Assembly: GCA_964422855.1 (NCBI GenBank)
Contig: CAYRCS010000039.1
Span: 1 to 6,838 of the forward strand
Direction of reading: 5' to 3'
DNA from: CAZEYI01 sp964422855
GTDB lineage: Bacteria; Patescibacteriota; Gracilibacteria; Absconditabacterales; Absconditicoccaceae
Length of the DNA: 6,838 bases
Positions 1 to 6,719 of this stretch are shown here, in pieces. Both the position numbers and the translations under genes were made by a program. The notes under the pieces are model-generated. The model did not search any database and was not told the DNA's origin. It saw nothing but the letters and a program-made list of their open reading frames with translations. How positions within the stretch are numbered: the first letter of the stretch is position 1; each line of letters begins with the position of its first letter.

Positions 1-1
1 T

Positions 2-829
2 CCTCATTATAACAAGTTTGTAGAGTTCGTGAAAGATAGACCAGATGAAGATGGCGTACACATTGAGGGAACATATTTGCAATACTTCTTACATAATCAA
101 TATAACATAGGAGGTATAGACCTAGCATATCTATTGTCTGATGGCGATACATGTAAAGGATACTTGAGGATAGTAGATAAGAGCAAAAAATGGCTTGTTA
201 TCGATCCAAATGTTTTGTCGGTGGTGATGGGTGAATGAAATGAATCCTTGCTCCGAAGGTTCTTTGGAAAACGAAATGCTAACAATCAAAAATTTGATCA
301 ATATGGTAATGTCAGTATGTTGATGAAACTCTGGCAAGATGGATATATATCTTTGTTCTCTACTAACAATTTAGGTGCAAAATATGCGTTTAGTGTGTCT
401 GATGCTGAGCTTCAATCATACTTTGGAGGAACTGGAGAAAGTTTGCTCAATACAAGATCCAGACTTGCTGTTGCTAGATTTTTCCCAGACACGGTAAATA
501 ATATGGTACAATTTATAGGACAGACATTTACTGCTAGAATGGCAAATGGTTTGGCTATCGGAGATATGGCTGATATCATAGGTAAAACTATCAATGAGCC
601 AAAACTATTGGAAGTAGCACAGGCAGTTATCAATGGGTCAAATCCCGCTACACTCACGCAAGCTATAGATGAACTTACACAAGACGAAAGAATAGTTCTC
701 GTACAATATCTCAATATGTACACCATGCTCAGACAAGACAATCAACAATATATGCAAGCACTCAATCAACTTCTTTGACAAAGTGTTGGATGAGGAAGCC
801 AAATCATTATACTCGAGGTAAAGGATTAG
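2..829 (+). CDS. Hypothetical protein, 5'-truncated, code 25
   Basis: The frame is open from the left edge and ends at TAG 827-829, giving 275 visible residues; the true start is outside the window. It contains in-frame TGA codons at 236, 776 and 791, read as Gly. With the standard code it would split into two ORFs in the same frame, which argues for one gene. I do not recognise the family. The first 80 residues look like a mixed alpha/beta domain (with KKWLVIDPNVL near its end). The rest is mostly amphipathic helix, rich in Gln, Asn, Leu and Ala, followed by a short Gly-rich tail (GQSVGGGSQ) before the stop. No transmembrane segment or catalytic motif is evident. It lies 52 bases upstream of efp on the same strand and could be cotranscribed with it. 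Coding status is confident; function is unknown. Confidence 0.8.
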
Positions 830-881
830 TGCCTATAGTGCAAGATATCCTAGGTATTATTTAGATTTTTTTCGTATTTCA

Positions 882-1436
882 ATGGTTAAGATTGATACTT
901 CAGAAGTGAAGAAAGAGACTATTTTGGAGATTGATGGACAGTTGTATAGAGTCATCGATTTCTCATTTATGCAGATGCAGCAAAGACAAGGAAGTTATAC
1001 ATTTAAGGTAAGAAATTTGGTGACTGGGGGTGTACAAAACATCACATACAAGTCTGGTACTATGCTTGAAAAAGGTGATGTTACCACAAAAAATGCACTA
1101 TATCTCTATAATTCTGGAGACAGTTATTCATTTATGGAAAACGATAGCGGAGAAATATATGAATTGGCGAAGGAAACTATCGAAGATGTTGTACCATATT
1201 TAAAAGAAAATATGGATCTGTTTTTGATGATATACCAAGGCAATGTGTTGAATGTTATATTGCCAAAGACTATTACCTACACTATCAAAGAAACAGTACC
1301 TGGGGTCAAAGGAGATAGATCAACCGCTGGGAAGAAACCAGCAATATTGGAAACTGGATTGGAAGTAAATGTTCCTTTGCACAAAGAAGCAGGACAGACT
1401 GTGGTAATCAATACAACAACTGGAGAAATAGCATAA
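882..1436 (+). CDS. efp: Translation elongation factor P (EF-P)
   Basis: EF-P binds the ribosome between the P and E sites and relieves stalling at polyproline and similar sequences. The product has 184 residues, close to the E. coli length of 188. It shows the three-domain layout: an N-terminal KOW-like domain (about 1-63), then two OB-fold domains. Diagnostic stretches are KVRNLVTGG (residues 44-52), YLYNSGDSYSFM in domain II, and PGVKGDRSTAGKKPAILETG with VPLHKEAGQTVVINTTTGE in domain III, the EF-P signature region. The tip loop of domain I, normally PGKG or GRG carrying the modified Lys/Arg 34, here reads MQQRQG (residues 32-37). Position 34 aligns to Gln, with Arg at 35. The gene has no in-frame TGA. 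No Shine-Dalgarno is visible; TATTTCA directly precedes the ATG. It is followed after 19 bases by the rlmD-like gene. No EF-P-modifying enzyme gene is visible in the window. Confidence 0.95.
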   Translation: MVKIDTSEVKKETILEIDGQLYRVIDFSFMQMQQRQGSYTFKVRNLVTGGVQNITYKSGTMLEKGDVTTKNALYLYNSGDSYSFMENDSGEIYELAKETIEDVVPYLKENMDLFLMIYQGNVLNVILPKTITYTIKETVPGVKGDRSTAGKKPAILETGLEVNVPLHKEAGQTVVINTTTGEIA

Positions 1437-1455
1437 GTTTTGTTTTGCTAGCACG

Positions 1456-2967
1456 ATGGGCTCAAAAAACACGTGATTTTTGCAAGACGTCCGTATAGAA
1501 AAGATTATCTACGGATGAGTATGACTTGCTACATTAGAAAATGGTAAAAAAGTTTTGATCAAAGGCGGCGCACTTCCGGGTAGCGTTGTAGATTGTCGTA
1601 TTGTCAAAAGAAGAAAGGATTATGTCGAAGCACATATCGTGATGGTGAAGTCATATGATCCGGCATATGCAGATGGCGAAATCTTCTGCCCACACTACTA
1701 TATCCCGCTTGGCGTCAGCAAAGAAAATGAAAAGACACACAAGATATGATGTGGTGGATGTAAGTGGCAGATACTCAGTTATGGCAAACAATTGGAGATC
1801 AAAGAATCTATCGTCCGTGAAAGTTTTAGGAAACTGGAAGGTATAGATTTTTTGCCGATCGTCCCATCCCCACTCATCAAAGGATATAGAAACAAAATCG
1901 AGTTTAGTTTTGGGAAATATATTTCACAGAGAGATAATCTGCATGCAGAATGGAATTTGTGATTTCATAAGCAGGGTGAATTTAGCAAGATCGTCGATGT
2001 TGATAGTTGTGGATTGATAGATGCAGAGAGCAACAAACTGTATGAATATATGAAAAAACTCTGCTCAGAGTCTGGCATTCCCGTCTATGATCAGATGAGA
2101 CATAGCGGATTTTTTAGGCATCTAGTACTGAGAAGAGGTGTCAATACGGATCAATTTTTGATCAATCTTGCAGTTGCTGATGGAGGCATTAGTGATGAGC
2201 AACGTGTCGTGTGGGATGCTTTCCTGGTAAACCTAAAAAAAGATGAATACCTTACAAAAACGGTCAATACTTTTGTGGTAACATACAATAACGGATTGGC
2301 TGATATCATCAGAAGCGATAACTATAGAACAGAACTCCTCTGGGGCGATGGATATATGTTTGAAAAACTCCTCTTTCCGAGCAAAGATTCTGAGGATTAT
2401 GCAGAACTCAATTTTAGAATATCTCCGTACTCTTTCTTTCAAACCAACACAGTCGGTGCGCAGCAGTTATTTTGGCATGCAGCACAAATGATAGGACTCT
2501 TGCGTCATGATACTATCTTGGATCTCTACTGTGGTGCAGGAAGTATCTGACTCAGTTTTCTCAAGATGGGCATCGGAAAATCGGTGATAGGTATAGAAAC
2601 TGTATCGGAATCTATTTCTGATGCTTGGCACAATGCCAAAATCAATGGTATGGAAGACCATGCAATGTTCCTCGTATGACAAGCAGAAAAAATGTTTGTA
2701 TTACATCCTCAACTTATTGATAAATGTAAGAACCTAGGCCTTATAATCGTCGATCCACCGAGAGAATGATTGCACAAAAACGTGGTGGATTTCTTGATAC
2801 GTATGAAGCAAGAATATCAGAGCAAAATATTGTATATCTCCTGCAATCCAGTAACTATGGCTAGAGACATAGAATTGTTTGCCGAAGCGGAGATCCATTG
2901 CAAAACGCTGCAAGCCGTCGATATGTTCCCTCATACACATCATATCGAGGTGATAGGTGTGCTATAG
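1456..2967 (+). CDS. rlmD: 23S rRNA (uracil-5-)-methyltransferase, RlmD/RumA family
   Basis: SAM-dependent enzyme making 5-methyluridine in RNA, in the TrmA/RlmC/RlmD superfamily; RlmD methylates U1939 of 23S rRNA. The frame encodes 503 residues when TGA is Gly, with in-frame TGAs at 1474, 1516, 1522, 1747, 1960, 2548, 2677 and 2767. Several fall on family-invariant glycines. Domains: N-terminal TRAM (about 10-70, with YGGVGLA and GGALPGSVV); Fe-S ligands Cys78, Cys99, Cys102 and Cys185; LGFHKQG near 169-175; FFQTN with Gln329; SAM motif DLYCGAGSIG (356-365); VDPPREG (432-438); nucleophile Cys463 in SCNP; and C-terminal base Glu498 in FPHTHHIEV. The ATG at 1456 was chosen because it is the in-frame start just before the TRAM domain. 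The protein is longer than E. coli RlmD (433 residues), partly through a larger spacer after Cys78. The exact target uridine (U1939, U747 or tRNA U54) cannot be fixed from sequence alone. Confidence 0.93.
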
Positions 2968-2970
2968 TTA

Positions 2971-2998
2971 TTGACATTTTGTGGTATAATGCTATTAT
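2971..2998 (+). promoter_or_regulatory. Candidate sigma-70-type promoter for the unknown gene and rlmN
   Basis: The 60-base intergenic region after the rlmD-like gene contains a perfect TTGACA at 2971-2976 and TATTAT at 2993-2998, with a 16-base spacer. Initiation would fall around 3005, about 20 bases before the ATG at 3028. An alternative extended -10, TGGTATAAT at 2982-2990, overlaps it but lacks a matching -35. Predicted by eye from consensus. Confidence 0.5.
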
Positions 2999-3027
2999 AT
3001 TGTTAGTTTATCTCAATAGCTAAAAAT

Positions 3028-3396
3028 ATGATCAATGCAGCAATAGCTCAAAATATGCTTGTTCTGGTAAACAAAAGAAATGCGGAGCAACTTAGTAGAT
3101 TAGAGAAAATCAAAGAATATTCGGCAAGTATATGTTCTATCCTTGAAAGCCCTAGTGCTTTTATAGCTACAGACATTATGAAAGAATCATATCAAAATAC
3201 TATTATTACTATCCAAAAAGATCTCAATATCCTTATGGTCGAGGCAACACACCATGTTATGTGGCTTAAGTGACAGGTCAATACTATTCCAGCAGAAGAT
3301 CTCAACCCAATGATTGCATATATAGAACCTGAAACTGATACATCAGTATTATACGCTCATGAATTACTCAATAAATTTACTACATTACAAAAATAA
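3028..3396 (+). CDS. Small hypothetical helical protein
   Basis: A frame of 122 residues from ATG 3028 to TAA 3394-3396, with one in-frame TGA (3271) read as Gly, after which the frame continues for another 40 residues. I do not recognise the family. The first 80 residues are almost certainly helical, with heptad-like hydrophobic spacing in KRNAEQLSRLEKIKEYSASI and MKESYQNTIITIQKDLNILM, so a short coiled coil or helical bundle is likely. The C-terminal part (QVNTIPAEDLNPMIAYIEPE) contains prolines and acidic residues. There is no signal peptide or clear membrane segment. It lies 8 bases upstream of rlmN and downstream of a good promoter candidate, so it probably shares a transcript with rlmN. 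An in-frame ATA at 3016, preceded by TATCTCA, is a possible but unlikely alternative start. Coding status rests on frame length, promoter and spacing. Confidence 0.7.
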
Positions 3397-3404
3397 ATAT
3401 CTCA

Positions 3405-4517
3405 ATGCATAGTATCTTCGATCTCGCACAACTTGAGGCTTATAGACAAGAATTTGGACTCCAACCATATAAGATCAAGCAGATCATGGTGGAGATTTTC
3501 AGTAATGCAAATGTAGACTTTGATGAGATGACGACACTGTCCAAGGAGATGAGAGCACAGCTCAAGGAGCGTTTTTTTGTCGTCCCACTCACTGTCAATA
3601 AAATAATCGAAGATGATGAGACGAGTAAGTTTCTGTTGCAAACTGCCGATGGAAATATTGTCGAAGCAGTACTCATGTATCACTTTGACAAAGATATTAC
3701 GTACGAAAAAAAACTCAATAGGATGACCTTGTGTATCTCATCGCAAGTGTGATGTAATGTGTGATGTATCTTTTGCGTAACAGGAAAATTGGGATTGAAA
3801 AAAAATCTCGACCGAACAGAAATACTTGGTCAAGTGCTGTATATCAATAATTATATCAAGAAGAAGCTAGGTAAAAAAGAAGATGGAACTTTGCACAAAG
3901 TAAGAAACATCGTCTTCATGGGGATGGGTGAACCAATGATGAATTATCCAAATGTGAAGAGAGTTTGTGAGTATCTCACTGATACCAAATACCTCTGACT
4001 TTCTCGTAAGCGTGTAACAATCTCAACATCAGGCGTGGTACCACAGATAGAGAAATTTATCGATGACAATCTGCCTGTGAGTCTAGCGTTTAGTCTCCAT
4101 GCACCTGAGCAAAAATTGCGTGAAGAACTCGTCCCTACGATAGCAAAATTCTATACGCTGGACAAATTGATGGAGACCTTTGATAGATATACTGCCAAGA
4201 CTGGTAATGATATCTTCTACGAATACGTCATGATCAAAGACAAAAATGATACCGATCAGATGGCTCATCTTACCGGAAAATTACTCAAAGGAAGAGCAGC
4301 GCATCTGAATCTGATCCCCTACAATGAAAATCCGATGATTAACTTAGCAGAATCTGATCCTAAGCAAATAAGACGTTTTCAAAGCATCGTCCTCTCGTAT
4401 GGCGTACCTGTAACAGTGAGAGAAAATATGTGAAGAAAGAAAAAGAGCGCCTGTGGGCAGCTCTGATATGAAAAAGTATTGGAACTTATGCAAAAGGCTA
4501 GTGCCGCTAAGGAGTAA
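3405..4517 (+). CDS. rlmN: Dual-specificity 23S rRNA A2503 / tRNA A37 C2-methyltransferase RlmN
   Basis: Radical-SAM enzyme that methylates C2 of A2503 in 23S rRNA and, in many bacteria, A37 of tRNAs. It has 370 residues (E. coli 384), with TGA as Gly at 3750, 3762, 3996, 4431 and 4464. All key residues are present: Cys110 in LCISSQ (equivalent to E. coli Cys118); the CX3CX2C Fe-S motif with Cys117, Cys121 and Cys124 in GCNVGCIFC; SAM-binding GMGEP at 173-177; TISTSGVVP; SLHAP; HLNLIPYN; and the methyl-carrying Cys350 in ACGQL (equivalent to Cys355). The residue-116 Gly in SQVGC is encoded by TGA, as is Gly120 inside the cluster motif. In the DNA this gives a 9-base direct repeat GTGTGATGT at 3747 and 3759. 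The ATG at 3405 follows TATCTCA, with no Shine-Dalgarno. The 3' end overlaps the opposing surface-protein gene by 11 bases. Confidence 0.96.
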
Positions 4518-5130
4518 TATTTCTTAGTTCTATAGAAGACTGCACTACTCAGTTTACATCAGCCCTCATAAGCATAAGTATAGCATATCATCTCAATAGG
4601 TCGTCCATCGGATCACCTATCATTTTGAGAATACCAGATTTCTTAAGTGCTTGCATATGGTCACAATACCAACAGCTCGCATTACCATTATACTCCTCGC
4701 CAAACAACAATCTAGAGAATATAGTACTCATCATTGCTCTACTTACATGTGCATATGGATCAAATACTGTTGCTGGGACTCAGTTGTATTCTAAGCCCAT
4801 CAAGCCAAGCTCACATGATACTCTAGCAAAATTTCTCTCTTCTGTACTAGCAGAACCCATATCTGTATACTTACAAACTCTGGTAGCATCTGGCTCCAAA
4901 GCTGCTATATTGATAGCGTATTGTGTTATAATTTTTGCTAGTTCAATTCTCGTGATCGGATCACATAGTCTAAAGGCAATAGCATTTTTTGCTGATGTAA
5001 GTTCATGTTCTTTGGCATATTTATACAATATATCTCCGTCTGTAACACATCATCTCTGTTCGAATGATTGTGCTATATTCTCGAATGTCTGTTTAAATAG
5101 ATCTAACAAATCTTGATCTTGTGTAGTAAG
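4507..5130 (-). other. SLH-like C-terminal domain of the surface protein
   Basis: About 207 residues after the linker. Features seen: ITRIELAKIITQYAINI, which resembles the TRAE-type start of S-layer-homology motifs; ARVSCELGLMGL; VFDPYAHVSRAMMSTI, resembling the F.P...TRAE segment; then HMQALKKSGILKMIGDPMDD and a final RGYAILMLMRA helix. Six cysteines are spread through it: after the TGA-Gly at 5050, in LCDP, VCKY and SCEL, and as CWYC. Known SLH domains bind secondary cell-wall polymers. Whether this diverged version does so is inference, and the spacing does not match a textbook triple SLH repeat. It probably anchors the protein to the cell surface. Confidence 0.55.
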
Positions 5131-6665
5131 TCATTGTGTATCATTACTATTTTGGCTGCTACTAGGAGCATTATGTATAGGATTATTATTGCTAGACGAT
5201 CAGCCATTGTTGCTGCTTCCTCATCCGCCATTACTACTACCTCCGCNNNNNNNNNNNNNNNNNNNNNNNNNNNNNNNNNNNNNNNNNNNNNNNNNNNNNN
5301 NNNNNNNNNNNNNNNNNNNNNNNNNNNNNNNNNNNNNNNNNNNNNNCTAGACGATCAGCCATTGTTGCTGCTTCCTCATCCGCCATTACTACTACCTCCG
5401 CCTCCAGAAGTATCCGTGATAGATATGGTGGCTATACGGTTGTTATCAGATTGGTGAAAATCTGCCGTATCTGATCATATGGTTCCTATGAATTGCTTGC
5501 TGCCTACAGTCGTTCCTTTGAATGTTATCGATACAGGTAAATACATCGTCCCTATATCTCCAAGTTGTCGAGTTAACTTGGTTGTCGTACTTGTAGATGG
5601 GGTAGGAGAAACAGTCTGGATAGATACTCCACTTGGGATGGTCACTTCTAGGACAGCATCTTCTGCAACATCTGGACCAGCATTTTCTACCTCTATATTC
5701 AACACCGCATTAGTGTTTGTAAGTACAGATGTTTGAGAAAATTGCATCGATATAATACCTAGATCAGCTTGGTCTGTATCAGCTATTTGCGTCACTACAA
5801 AATCTAAATTATTGTTAATATTATCATCATCGCTTGTGGTTGATACTGTTGCGAAATTCATAAGAGCGTCTCCAGCTTCCAATAAAGTAGAGACTGAGGC
5901 ACTAAAACGTATATCTTTACTGGCTCCAGGCGCCAATGTCCCCGCATCTCGAGCTAGGGTATTGCCTGACTGGAAGTCTATATCAGGAGTATCACTATTT
6001 GTCACAAACACTAACCCATCTGGTAGCGTATCTATAACTACGACATCTTGTGCTGCATCAGGTGAGTCGCTATCATTAGATACTGTCAAAGTATATTCTA
6101 TGGTTTGTCCTAAAGATGCAGTTTGTGTATCTACCTCTTTTGTTATACTAATATCTGCTTGTCCATTATTTGTATTATTATCAATACCTTGAATAGCTAC
6201 CGTTGCTGGGTATATATTGTTGTTTTGATAGTTATCGCTAGCTGATGAGCTTACCTCTACTATATTTGTGATCATTGCAGATGCATCATTGTCAACTGCT
6301 AGCTCCAATAGCACTAGTCCATATACATCAGCCAAATCTGTCCACGTAATCTCATTGCCATTCATGATGTAGTTTTGATTGTTGGTAGAGCTAAAGCTCA
6401 TCCCATCAGGTATAGTAGTTGTTACTGTAATATCTGTCGTAGGTGTTTTGGTCTCATTTTGGTAGAAGTACATGAAAACGACTGTTTCTCCTGTACTTGC
6501 ACTAGAAGGAAACGCTGTGTTGGATATAGACATATCTATATTGCTTGATGCTGCACTCGCATGATCCGTCACATAGGAATTTGTTCGCCATCGAGAAATT
6601 GCAGCACTGGCCGTAACTATGGCCACTGCTGCAATTTTACTCATATGATGGAAAGGATTGTGCAT
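4507..6665 (-). CDS. Exported surface protein: DUF11-like repeats, Gly/Ser linker, SLH-like C-terminus (interrupted by gap)
   Basis: The gene reads on the - strand from ATG 6663-6665 to TAG 4507-4509 and is interrupted by 100 Ns. Taking the flanking 55-base duplicate once gives a continuous 667-residue frame. Layout: a signal peptide with core IAAVAIVTASAAI (11-23); about three DUF11-like beta-sandwich repeats (about 42-160, 169-290, 299-395), each with an Asp/Ser-Gly turn such as IPDGMSF, LPDGLVF or IPSGVSI, and phrases such as VENAGPDVAEDAVLEV; a Gly/Ser/Asn linker (about 421-445); and an SLH-like C-terminal region. TGA-Gly codons occur at 5475, 5376, 5355, 5131, 5050, 4780, 4588 and 4549 (low coordinates), all in the C-terminal 40 percent. 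The second Met (codon 8, 6642-6644), directly before SK and the hydrophobic core, is an equally plausible start. An adhesive or cell-envelope role is inferred from architecture. As assembled, the frame does not carry across the Ns. Confidence 0.82.
5192..5246. repeat. Left copy of 55-base exact duplicate flanking the gap
   Basis: These 55 bases, beginning CTAGACGATCAG and ending ACCTCCGC, are identical to 5347-5401. On the - strand they encode part of the Gly/Ser/Asn linker. The copy abuts the Ns directly. An exact 55-base overlap between adjoining contig ends is what a k=55 assembly graph leaves behind, so this is more likely an assembly duplicate than a biological repeat. Confidence 0.85.
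5247..5346. other. Assembly gap of 100 Ns
   Basis: Exactly 100 undetermined bases, a conventional placeholder for a gap of unknown length. It falls inside the linker-coding part of the surface gene. As written it shifts the reading frame (155 bases between equivalent points of the flanking duplicates). Collapsing the duplicates restores the frame. Confidence 0.98.
5347..5401. repeat. Right copy of 55-base exact duplicate flanking the gap
   Basis: Identical to 5192-5246 and directly abutting the Ns on their right side. It encodes linker residues such as GGSSNGGGGSSNNGG on the - strand, with two TGA-Gly codons (5376 and 5355). It continues seamlessly into the DUF11-repeat portion of the gene. 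Confidence 0.85.
6596..6637. repeat. 17-base near-perfect inverted repeat in the signal-peptide codons
   Basis: Arms 6596-6612 and 6621-6637 are reverse complements at 16 of 17 positions, with an 8-base loop (GTAACTAT). The core arms are GCAGCACTGGCC and GGCCACTGCTGC, flanked by AAATT and AATTT. On the - strand the hairpin spans codons 10-23 of the surface protein, encoding its hydrophobic signal core, and starts within a few codons of the second possible ATG. It is not followed by a T-run and lies at the 5' end of the gene, so it is not a terminator. Confidence 0.8.
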
Positions 6666-6691
6666 CGTGTAGATATATCTCGTTCTAAATA

Positions 6692-6719
6692 AATATACTT
6701 TTTTTTATTTTAATGAAAA
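6692..6719 (-). promoter_or_regulatory. Weak promoter candidate for the surface-protein gene
   Basis: Read on the - strand, TTTTCA (6714-6719) and TATATT (6692-6697) are separated by 16 bases, about 27 bases before the ATG at 6665. The -35 matches consensus at only four of six positions and lies within the last codons of the upstream gene. The region is very AT-rich, so a chance match is possible. Confidence 0.25.

Noticed and set aside
412..741. 109-codon - strand ORF inside the first gene
   Set aside because: It lies opposite a longer continuous code 25 frame and has no start context or recognisable features.
855..860. TATTAT as a -10 element for efp
   Set aside because: No acceptable -35 at 16-18 bases upstream; AT-rich background makes the hexamer common.
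1555..2967. Interpretation of the rlmD region as a decayed pseudogene with multiple stops
   Set aside because: All interruptions are TGA, all in one frame, and several fall on conserved glycines; there are no frameshifts and no TAA or TAG. Recoding explains it fully.
3402..3683. 93-codon - strand ORF opposite the start of rlmN
   Set aside because: It is entirely antisense to the well-supported RlmN N-terminus.
4445..4463. Hairpin GAGCGCC-TGTG-GGCAGCTC near the end of rlmN as a terminator
   Set aside because: It lies within codons around the catalytic ACGQL motif and has no following T-run, so chance pairing is more likely.
4625..5116. 163-codon + strand ORF opposite the surface-protein gene
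   Set aside because: It is antisense to the frame with SLH-like features. Its sequence has no recognisable domain and arises from low stop density opposite Ser/Ala/Asp-rich codons. The + strand ORFs at 5479-5736 and 5812-6192 are rejected for the same reason.
5192..5401. True tandem repeat or CRISPR-like array around the gap
   Set aside because: Only two copies exist, both touching the Ns, and 55 is not a multiple of 3 in a coding region. The assembly-overlap explanation is simpler and restores the frame.
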